From Omphalotus guepiniiformis (taxonomy: Eukaryota > Basidiomycota > Agaricomycetes > Agaricales > Omphalotaceae), in NCBI GenBank assembly GCA_028554645.1, contig JAQOOI010000072.1, positions 186,001 to 250,000 of the forward strand: DNA of 64,000 bases. Reading direction: 5' to 3'. The notes beneath the pieces are model-generated. The model worked only from the letters and a program-made list of their open reading frames with translations, was not told where the DNA came from and made no database searches. A program made the position numbers and the translations under genes. Below are positions 56,054-64,000 of the stretch, piece by piece; the stretch's first letter is position 1; the number at the start of each line of letters is the position of its first letter.

Positions 56054-59000
56054 CTATTCCCTGAGGCCCATACCCCTTGCAAACAATTCCACGGCAGGAC
56101 GAGGCAGCGCTTTGGTGAGGATATCAGCTAGGTTCTGGGACGAAGGGACATAGGTGAATCGTAATTCCTCCTCGCGAACCACGTCACGGATCCAGGCCCA
56201 ATTGGTATCGAAATGTTTCGTCCGAGCATGGTGAGTAGTGGTTTTCGTGAGAGCCAGGAGAGCTTTGGTTTGTCGACAAAGATTTCGGGAATACCAATGA
56301 TTCGTCTGTGGACACCTTTGAGAAAATTGATCATCCACTTCGCTTGCTTCCCTGAATGGACCAACGCGATATACTCGGCTTCGGTGGTTGATAGCGCGAC
56401 TACCGCCTGCTTCTTGGAACTCCACGAGACCGCGGCACCTCCAACCAAGAATACATACCCCATTGTAGATTTCCTGGTAGCCTCGCCGTTCTCGTCGTGT
56501 ACATCAGCATGAGACGCATCACTATACCCAACGATTTCCACCCCTTCTTCCCCCTCCTTGAGATTCTCCCGTCGTCGGTAGGTTAGTTTGTAATGAGCGG
56601 TGGCGCTAAGGTAGGCTAGAACGTGTTTGCCTGAAGACCAGTGAATGGGACGAGGATCGGACGCGAATCGCTGAAGTAGGGCAACACTATACGCAATATC
56701 AGGTCGGGTGCCTTGAGCGATGTGATTCAGGCACCCAATAAGACCCATGTTAGTCTTTGTCTCGCATGTACTTCTCATCCTCGGGAGACAGAGGCGTTGG
56801 TTGAGTTCCGGGCTAGGTCGAGACCTGGTGATAGTGGGGTATACTTTGGTGAGCATCCTACCATTTCGAACCGTTCTAGTGTGCTTTCGATGAGTGGCCG
56901 TTGGTGAATAGATATGCTGCCGTTGTCGTGATACTCAAGCACAATCCCGAGACAAACCCCCAGGCCTTCCGTCTTTCCTAAACTCGAACTTGTCCCCCAA
57001 CTCCTTCTGGACCTCCTCTGCATCTTCGTTCGTCGTGGAAGAAGCTCCCATCACGTCGTCGGTATAGGTAGTAGTGATGGTTTCAACCACTTTCGGTCGC
57101 GCGGTAGCGAACACAAGGGTCAGCCGAAATGGAAGAATGGTTAAGTTTCCGAAATGTGTCATCGAGAAGTCGGTACCAATTATTGCCCGCGTCCTTCGTT
57201 CCATATAGATTGATGTTCTGTTGGAGGGACTGTTTCTCGGCCATCTCTAAGACCATAGTGGTGCTGGTAACCCTCGGGAATTCGGAGATAGTTGGTGGTT
57301 TGCGGTTTTGCATGTAAGTACGCCGCCGCAAAGTCTCCAGCCCACAACTTGAGACCGAAGTAGGCAGCCAAGGCAATGACGAGCCTGACAGATTCGTAGC
57401 GAACAGTAAGAGAATATGAATCGAAGTAATGAACTCCTTGTTTCTGGGTATGTCCCTGAGCTACACACCGAACACGTCTCTTTACGACCTTCCCTTCTTC
57501 ATTGGTTACAACGTCGAATACAAACCGCGTCCCGATAAGCTTCATAGACTCCTCTCGAGGTACTGGGGTGAAAAGCTTTCTTCTCATCTAGTCGACCAAT
57601 TTCTTTGTCGAGAGCTGCTCCCCACAGATCAGGTCTTGTAATCGCTTCCGCATAGCTAGCCGGTATCCACTTGTTGTCGGGTTCTCTAGCCAATGGTTCG
57701 TCTTGTGCTATTAACGCGGTTGAAGGTTCTTCTTCGTCAAATTCAGGTTGTAAAGTCTGAGTTTGTTCTCCGTGGGTCCAGTCTCCAGCCCAATCCTCCC
57801 CTTCTTTCTCCGCTTGTTTCTCCTCCTCCAGGAATGCTTGCGAATCCTTCATGGCTTGGGTGAGGTTACGGATTCGTGAAGACCTGCGTATTGGCTCAGT
57901 TACCACCTTTGTTTCGAGCTTTGCGCGGCGCTTGTGGAGGGATCTGAGCTGGGGTGATCTGTGGCGTTAGCGGGGTCTTAGGCGATTTGATGTTGGAGTT
58001 ACGTCCTCGGACGGACCGGTTCGACGTCGGTATTGGTTTGTTGATCGTTGTGGGCGTCGGATGACTCTGGTACATTGAAGAATTCGAAGTCTACATCTTC
58101 TATCTCCCCCTCAGAGTCAGACATCCAGTGCCCATTTCCCTCGTCAAAGACCACGTCTCGAGAGCGAAACGACTTCGTTAGACCCCCAGACCTTGCATCT
58201 ATAGATTCCCGGAGCATCATATCCCACCAATTGACACTTAATCGACCTCGGCTCAAGTTTGCTATCTCCTTTCTCCTTCGGAATATGCACGTAGCACATA
58301 CATCCCCATACCCGCAAGTGAGATACATCTCGGGGTAGTTTCGACCAGGCTGTCTCTGGGATTTGCTTAGGGTGTCTCGAGGATGGGAGAAAGTTTCCGA
58401 CATATATTTCCTGCAGCGCACGCCTCCGCCCACCACTCTGCACCTAGTCTAGCCTCGATGAGCATGACTCGTACACTTCCAATCAGCACACCAATAGCAC
58501 GTTCTGCTACACCATTCGACGCAGAGGAGTATGCGGCCGTAAATTCGTGGATAATGCCATGTTTCACGAACCACGAGGTCCACAATTGAGACCTAAACTC
58601 TGGTGCATTGTCGGTGCGGACAATTTTCAAGACGAAGCCGGTTTGTTTCTCAGACATCACTCGGTAGGTTTCAGAGAATCTCCAAGGTCGTTTCAGCAGT
58701 CCGATTAACTAGGAAGTAGCCGTTTCTCCTCGAAGTCCCTCCGTCAACAATAATCAATGCGTAACTGGCACCTCCGACAGACTTCACGCGGGTTGGCCCA
58801 AAGATATCCAAGTAGACTCGCTCCAGAGGGTTAGTTTCCTCCCCTTTTTTCTCCGTCAAAAGGTCGTCGTCGATGATTCGCGAGTATGCAATCCTCGCAG
58901 GTGTCTTGTTCATGGGCTGTAATCTCGAGGCCTTTGACCATCTTCGACGCTTCAGATATGCGGTTCATCCCGGCGTGGGCAAAGCGTCGGTGCCATAGCT

Positions 59001-59720
59001 TGTTATCACCAGGAGTATTTAGTGACTTCGCAGACAAAAGCAACAGGGATAGGAGTAGTGAAAGATCCCTCGACAATATAGAGTCCTCCAGTGAGTTTCC
59101 CCACAAATACTTCGGAAACCGTTCGGCTCATGAAACACAATTTGGCCCCCTCCTATGACCATTTTCCACTTCAGTTCGTCAAGAAGGCCGACGGATATTA
59201 GGTTCGAAGCGATGTCTGGAGCATGTAGGGCGTTACGGAACGTGAGGATATGCGACACATTTTTATGAACAATTCTGATCTCAACGTCTCCGCATCCTAC
59301 AATCTCGAAGTTAACTCCCTGCTTAGAAGAGCTTCCAACAGATCCGCTTCTGACAGAATAGGGTCTTGAACATGTTACGGTCGCGGAAGAAGTGTGCTGA
59401 TGCTCCAGTGTCTGCAAAGGTTCGAACTTCATTCGAGGACGAAGTGAGGGCTGCGAATGCACTCGCGGCTAGGGCATAGTGAGGACCGGTGACGACGTTG
59501 TTGTCGTTAGGGGTAGTAGCTTGGTTCGCCGTAGGAGGGAGAAGGGGAGCATCTCGCTTGCCCTTCCACCACTTAGGATACTGTCCCTGCTTTCCACCCC
59601 CGAGTTTCCAGCAATTCTCGATGGTGTGTCCCTTGCTTTTGCAATTGTCGTTTGTGCATACTAAGTCTGGATTATTAGGCCCCTTTCGGGATTGAGCCAA
59701 AGCAGCCCTTAGCTCCGCCA
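56054..59720 (-). pseudogene. Copia pol: protease, integrase, reverse transcriptase, RNase H
   Basis: In element order: a gag-type zinc knuckle (CTNDNCKSKGHTIENC, 59640-59590) leads to the protease active site FADTGASAHFF. The integrase has an HHCC region (LWHRRFAHAGMNRI, then CEDCILA) and a catalytic core with YLDIFGPTRV, VRTDNAPEF and a glutamate in SNGVAERAIG. The reverse transcriptase shows RFVFDVVTNEEGKVVKRRV and YTDDVMG, a YxDD box with Thr where Val is commoner. RNase H has YSDASHADVHD and VALSTTEAEYIAL. The frame changes several times (for example near 57200, 56900 and 59100), so no single protein is encoded. The stop at 56054 follows ILTKALPRPAVE, the usual copia Pol end. Confidence 0.9.
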
Positions 59721-60428
59721 CCTCCGCTTGTAACGCAGTGACACGATCGCTCCCTGCATGGACAGTAGTCCCTCCTCCAAGGTGAATATAATATTCGTCA
59801 AGCCTCGAAACGATAGCATTAAAATTTTCTCTCCCCCATCAAAGACCCAGTGATGACAACCCATGTTGGAGTACGAGGAAAGAGTCGAGGAAGATGGTAG
59901 TGAATTGTTCTTTGGAAATATTGGCTCCAGAATCGTTGGCATCCTTTAGTAGGAGCCTCATTTCTCGGCGTACCCACCCTCCCCTCCTATCTTCGTTCCT
60001 TCCGAGTACCTGTATGCACGCAAGTTATCCTCCCTTCGTTGACGAGCAATAGAGGTCGCCTGAGTAAACTCCGTCTCTAGATATTTCCAGAGTTCCTTCG
60101 AAGTTAAGTCTCTTGGGATCCCGAGGCCGTCAGGATTCTTGATATTCTGCCATAGGGTCAGATAGGCAACAGATTCCCTTAGCTCATATTCAAGAAGATT
60201 TGGACGAGGATCAGTTATAGCTGTCGTAGCAGGGAGGTGTGTGGTGTATGGTGAAGGATTATTATCGGGATGGATTACTCGGCTGCCTTCCCAGTATAGG
60301 TTGAGTCCTTTGAGCTTTCCGATGGGTAAGATACTTTGTTTGAACGGTATAAGATTCTCGCCATTGAACCTTTGTTCTTCAGGTAAACTTTGGATGGTGG
60401 TGTAGTTGCTCGGGGTATGCGAAGCCAT
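59721..60428 (-). pseudogene. Copia gag, frameshifted
   Basis: MASHTPSNYTTIQSLPEEQR starts at 60428. It leads into the Gag core (RFNGENLIPFKQSILPIGKL, then YWEGSRVI and LTLWQNIKNPDGLG), with the typical LWKYLETEFTQATSIARQ. The frame shifts near 59958-59970 (GEGGYAEK, then stop) and continues in another frame through MLSFRGLTNIIFTLEEGL to the zinc knuckle of the pol entry. The start codon lies about 100 bases inside the 5' LTR. Confidence 0.85.
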
Positions 60429-60532
60429 CGATATGGAATATGCTTGCGTTAATGAGAAAATGCCACTATTAAGTTGAGTCGATATTGATAGATAATAAAC
60501 CGTGTAATCGCGATGCAGTGTTTAGACGCGCG

Positions 60533-60544
60533 GGGCCCATAACC
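60533..60544 (-). other. Copia primer-binding site matching an initiator-tRNA half
   Basis: On the element strand GGTTATGGGCCC follows the 5' LTR with no gap. It is complementary to the anticodon stem-loop end (GGGCCCATAACC) of initiator tRNA-Met, as in Drosophila copia, whose primer is a tRNA half cleaved in the anticodon loop. The complementarity extends with mismatches to about 60527. Confidence 0.8.
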
Positions 60545-60981
60545 TGTCCAGAAACGAGCACTTGTAAGTATCGAGTTCTAAGTACTCAGACGACACACGG
60601 ATGTGGGAATCGACTGAGATTACATTCTACAGTACCTGTCAGAAACGAGCACTTGTAAGTATCGAGTTCTAAGTACTATAGAATGAGAGTAAGTAAAAGA
60701 ATATAAATAAAATAGAAAAGGTATACACACCTCAGACGACACACGGATGTGGGAATCGACTGAGGTGTAAACTACGTGAATCGAAAAGATATAAGTGACC
60801 GCGATCGTCCGGCCAGAAGTGGTAAGTAACGGCGGGACAGGAGTAGAGTAAGAAAATAGGAGGATGGTACGAAAAGTGGAAGTCGTGTTTCTATAACTGG
60901 AATTGATAAATAAAGAACGTTCATATGAGTCAAAAGAAAGATATACGAGAAGCCCGAAGACTTCACGATAATACTTCAACA
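60545..60981 (-). repeat. Copia 5' LTR
   Basis: Partner of 55592-56025, 437 bases, with the same internal duplication. Only about nine differences from the 3' LTR were seen, most of them one-base indels. Confidence 0.93.
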
Positions 60982-60986
60982 TAATT
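60982..60986. repeat. Right target-site duplication TAATT
   Basis: Matches 55587-55591 exactly and lies within the GTAAGTAATT donor-side sequence of the interrupted minus-strand gene. Confidence 0.9.
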
Positions 60987-61519
60987 ACTTACGCTTCACA
61001 GAGACTGTGGTGAGGTCGGTCGGCCGAAAACGTATCCGGCAACGGGGCTGCCGAGAGCCATTGTCGCGTACGTAAGCAAACGTTACATCCGGAGGAACTT
61101 GCAGGAAACTTGGCAGGAACTTCAACTTGACCCTCGTACCGCTTGAAAGCTTTGTATAGTGCTTGGGACCGCTGCAAAGTATAGGCAATGAACTTCTTTG
61201 GGCCCAAGAAATTGAGAATGATGGAGGAATTTGAGGTATGTACTTCCAGTCACGTATACGTTGTAAGAGTAGAACACCTTACCCACCCCGAGTACGATAG
61301 CCAACATGGTCCAGGTCAAGGGTCCGATAGAAGGGACTTCGTCACAGTTTCGATACAATATAACGACGACTTTAGCTCTATCTATTGAAGGACGCACCCG
61401 TTTCTCCCCAATTTCCCCGACTCTTCTATTTCCTAGTTCGGAGTCATGCAAAATCTTCGGAACCGTTCGACTCGTGAGCAGTATTCAGCCACCTTCCCAC
61501 CCATCATGGAGCTAGCTGA

Positions 61520-61526
61520 GAGCTAT
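61520..61526 (+). promoter_or_regulatory. TATA-like box upstream of aldose 1-epimerase
   Basis: The sequence gagctataaagtg lies about 165 bases before the chosen start codon, a plausible core promoter. It could also belong to a longer 5' UTR context. Confidence 0.35.
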
Positions 61527-61688
61527 AAAGTGAACCCATGATGGTATGAACAACCACCAATACGGTGAAGACACGAACTGAGTACTCACATCTTTGGTAG
61601 GTGGTTGCTGTGATCTTCACTGTTGCATGTCTGACCTGGGTCTAATCTCGAAGCTGGTTTGTGTTTTCAAAGTTCAATACACAGATAG

Positions 61689-63398
61689 ATGAATTCCGCA
61701 CAGACTACTGAAGCATGGGTGAGGCATGAATAGTTCGAAATGGAATCAAAGATGAACATTAGGAGAATATCTAGCCGTTCGATCTCACAACTCTGTCAGC
61801 TCCTGATGGATCAATTACCGCCAGGTTCGTGTCATTGGGTGCAACGATGACGGAGCTCTGGGTCAAGGACCGAGCGGGGAAGGATAGGGACGTCGTTCTG
61901 GGCTACGATGACAATGTAAGTAGCGATTGGGTGTTAGGGAGTCATAGACACTGATTAATGTACTGCAGAAAAGACTGTTGACTGATCCTGCTCATCCGTT
62001 TTTCATGAGTATCCTTTTCTTTGCACCGTATCTGCCAACTAAAAATCTTTGGTGATTACAATAGTATCGTTGGCCGATATGCCAATCGAATAAAAAAGGG
62101 TGAGTGAATGCGTTTAAGGCTCCATAATCTCCGATTACTATTAACTCGTGCTTGTCTTTAGGAACCTTTTCTATCCCAATCACCAAAGATCCTTCCCCGG
62201 AAAGTCTCAACGTCTATCAAATCTCTCGAAATGATAACAACGATCAGAACTATTTTCCGTTCCGAGAAGTGAAACTGAAGTTAGTCTAGATCAGGTTTGC
62301 ATTATACACGTCGAAATTGAATTGAAGATAACTTTATAGTTAGAACACATTGCATGGTGGTATCAACGGATGGGACCGTAAAACTTGGACAATAGTTGAA
62401 AAGTCCTCCACCAGCGTTACGTATAAACATATCGATCCTGCAGACGAAGGTTTTCCCGGTATAGTCACTGCTTTCGTGAGTGATACCGTGTTTCTATCAT
62501 GGAAACTATTCATGAATGTTGTTGTTGTTACCTCATAGACAACTCATACGGTTTCCAATGGCGGAAAATTAGAAACCAAGATTCACGCTACGGCAACCGA
62601 ACTGACTCCGATCATGCTAACGCAGCATATTTACTGGTGAGCTCAAGTTCCTGTGTTCAACAGAGAGCATATAGTAACTCCAAAAAACCAGGAATCTTGA
62701 CGCGTATCAAGACGGCACAGCTGATATACTCGACCACCATCTTCAACTCGATGCCTCAAAGGTGTTAGCAGTTGATGACAGTGGTATTCCTACTGGTGAA
62801 ATCATTCAAGTTGAAGACACCGTCTTTGATTTCAGATCAGAGCAAAAAATCGGCGCTCGTTGGGATGAGACTATGAAATGGTACTCTTCAGGTAAGGTGC
62901 CACGCATCAACTATGCTACATATCTTGAACTCGAGCCCATATAGGATGCGAGGGCTATAACCATTGCTGGATCTACGATGATTCACCAGGAGATTCAAAG
63001 ACAAAGACATCACTATGGAGCGATAAGTCCGGAATCAAGTGAATATATTCTACTTCAACTCGGAATACTACGGTACTCATGCGAATTCACAGACTTGACA
63101 TCGCCACGAATCAACCCGCGGTTCAAGTATACACTGCGTACTGGCTTGACACTCCTCGTAAGGAAGTACATGGTGGACCCAGCGCAAAGTACTCAAAATC
63201 TTCCGCCGTTGCGATTGAGCAGCAAAGCTATGTGGACGCAATTAATAAACCTGAATGGGGCGTAGATCAGATTTGTGAGTGTCGTGTAGTATGTTTCGGA
63301 AAAGAGAGCTGACTAGGATAATTAATGGCTGGGTTGCAGATGGTCCGGGGCGAGATTATGTGTGGTACTCTACTTACACGTTCTCAGTGGTTTCGTAG
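61689..63398 (+). CDS. Aldose 1-epimerase (galactose mutarotase)
   Basis: Exon 1 (61689-61718, MNSAQTTEAW) splices in phase over a 56-base intron to PFDLTTLSAPDGSITARFVS, the usual fungal N-terminus of this family. MTELWVKDRAGKDRDVVLGY follows, with IVGRYANRIKKG, then NTLHGGINGWDRKTW carrying the first catalytic histidine. Next come LTPIMLTQHIYWNLDAY, with the second histidine, and FDFRSEQKIGA. AIEQQSYVDAINKPEWG carries the catalytic glutamate, and the end is YVWYSTYTFSVVS with the stop at 63396-63398. The enzyme interconverts alpha and beta anomers of galactose and glucose, feeding the Leloir pathway. No signal peptide is visible, so it is probably cytosolic. About eight introns are present; some middle borders are approximate. 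Confidence 0.9.
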
Positions 63399-64000
63399 TG
63401 GGGATGCGAGGCATATTATAAGTGGGTCGCCATTTACACATGTATCCCCAAGGAAGCTCGACCTGTTAAAGTTACATACTGTTCCATCAACCAGATACCT
63501 ACAGCTGCTCGGTGGTCCCCTCCCGTAACAATTGTTGGCAACCTGAGCTTTGATATTGAGAATCAAATGATTTGTGAACGTACCTGGGTCCGGGGTGACA
63601 TATTGACTCCCAGAGCTGTTGTGATTCATGCCTGCATCAACGGCCTTCAGTGTTCACAGCAGCCATATTTACCCCTCCGCTTCGCCAGTATGATTGTCGA
63701 TTTCAATGACCAGTGATTTTTTGAGAACCGGAACCTGTATTGGCTGCTTTCAAGAGCTTACGTGATTCCCAACGTCGCCTTCATAGCCGTAAGCAGCATT
63801 ATCCCGTACACTGACTCTGTTTGATTGACCTCAAGCATCCTTTCTCGCGTTTCGCAGTGCCTCCTCTGCCTCCTGCCTCTTCCGACCCGCCACTAGTACC
63901 GGGGCGTTATTCCCCAAAGCAAGTTTTCAGCGCTCCAGTTCATCGAAAATCAGTGGAGTGTATTGGGTAAGGTTTCAAGTGGGATGTGCTGAATCGCAGA
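63399..64000. other. Window end, no confident gene
   Basis: A minus-strand stretch (63629-63440) encodes a small Cys-containing peptide (NNCYGRGPPSSC) that might be an exon of a secreted protein extending past the window. The evidence is too thin to call. Confidence 0.35.

Larger units (their letters stand above)
55592..60981 (-). mobile_element. Ty1/copia LTR retrotransposon, near complete
   Basis: A 5390-bp element on the minus strand, bounded by TAATT duplications. The two LTRs are almost identical (55592-56025 and 60545-60981). The order of domains is gag, protease, integrase, reverse transcriptase, RNase H, which defines copia rather than gypsy. A primer-binding site follows the 5' LTR, and a polypurine tract precedes the 3' LTR. 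The reading frame is broken several times by single-base shifts, so this copy is probably inactive, although sequencing indels cannot be excluded. Confidence 0.95.
55446..61451 (-). pseudogene. Unrecognised minus-strand gene interrupted by the copia element
   Basis: Right of the copia element, the minus strand reads VKLKFLPSFLQVPPDVTFAY, RDNGSRQPRCRIRFRPTD and LTTVSVK. It then meets a perfect donor, GTAAGT, whose first bases are directly followed by the element's TAATT duplication. Left of the element, a TTTACACAG acceptor at about 55494 opens a frame in matching phase (ESFILCSLPPATGDVRAG) that stops at 55446-55448. I infer one gene whose last intron took the insertion. Upstream exons (61190-61451) are unclear. 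I do not recognise the family. The intron would now be about 5.5 kb, so expression may be impaired. Confidence 0.4.

Overview
This window is nuclear DNA from a mushroom-forming basidiomycete (Agaricomycetes). Genes are dense, on both strands, and split by many short GT-AG introns of about 50-60 bases. Several families are typical of Agaricomycetes: DUF6533 seven-helix proteins, DUF7330, a PriA-like cysteine-rich secreted protein, a basidiomycete-style F-box protein and a GT61/DUF563 glycosyltransferase. I read the protein families from motifs in the sequence; no database search was run. Splice models are manual. Where exon lengths are quoted as summing to whole codons, I checked the phase.

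Layout. 1-1200: 3' end of a decayed Ty3/gypsy chromovirus-type retrotransposon. 1440-1830: an intron-containing tRNA-Thr(TGT) next to a proteasome beta-6 pseudogene fragment. 3.4-9.1 kb (+): a KRE9/KNH-type GPI-anchored protein, a DUF6533 protein and a GT61 glycosyltransferase. 9.5-16.7 kb (-): a two-RRM RNA-binding protein, a cyclophilin and a DUF7330 protein. 16.9-24.9 kb (+): an APC amino-acid permease, two more DUF6533 genes, and a 1 kb terminal-inverted-repeat transposon remnant between them. 25.6-36.9 kb: an F-box gene (-), a fourth DUF6533 gene (+), a Zn2Cys6 transcription factor with a 6-base micro-exon (+), an oxidoreductase-like-domain protein (-), ribosomal protein eL20 (+) and a coiled-coil, possibly Mug135-like protein (-). 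37-38.5 kb: degenerate repeats and an unassigned ORF. 39-49.8 kb: secreted aspartic protease (+), secreted GMC oxidoreductase (+), secreted type-B carboxylesterase (-) and an ammonium transporter (-). 52.3-52.7 kb: probable solo LTR. 53.4-54.5 kb: PriA-like protein (-). 55.6-61.0 kb: an almost complete Ty1/copia retrotransposon with a TAATT target duplication, sitting in what looks like the last intron of an unrecognised minus-strand gene. 61.7-63.4 kb: aldose 1-epimerase (+).

How the genes fit together. There is no obvious secondary-metabolite cluster. The 39-50 kb stretch groups three secreted enzymes (protease, flavin oxidase, esterase) with an ammonium transporter, which would suit nutrient acquisition by a saprotroph; joint regulation is inference. 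Four DUF6533 membrane proteins lie within 26 kb on the same strand, which points to a locally expanded family of unknown function. The most distinctive molecular details are the micro-exon that supplies a zinc-cluster cysteine, the micro-exons and a GC-AG intron in the first DUF6533 gene, the copia primer-binding site matching an initiator-tRNA half-molecule, and an internally deleted inverted copy of the 38 kb ORF at 43.7 kb.
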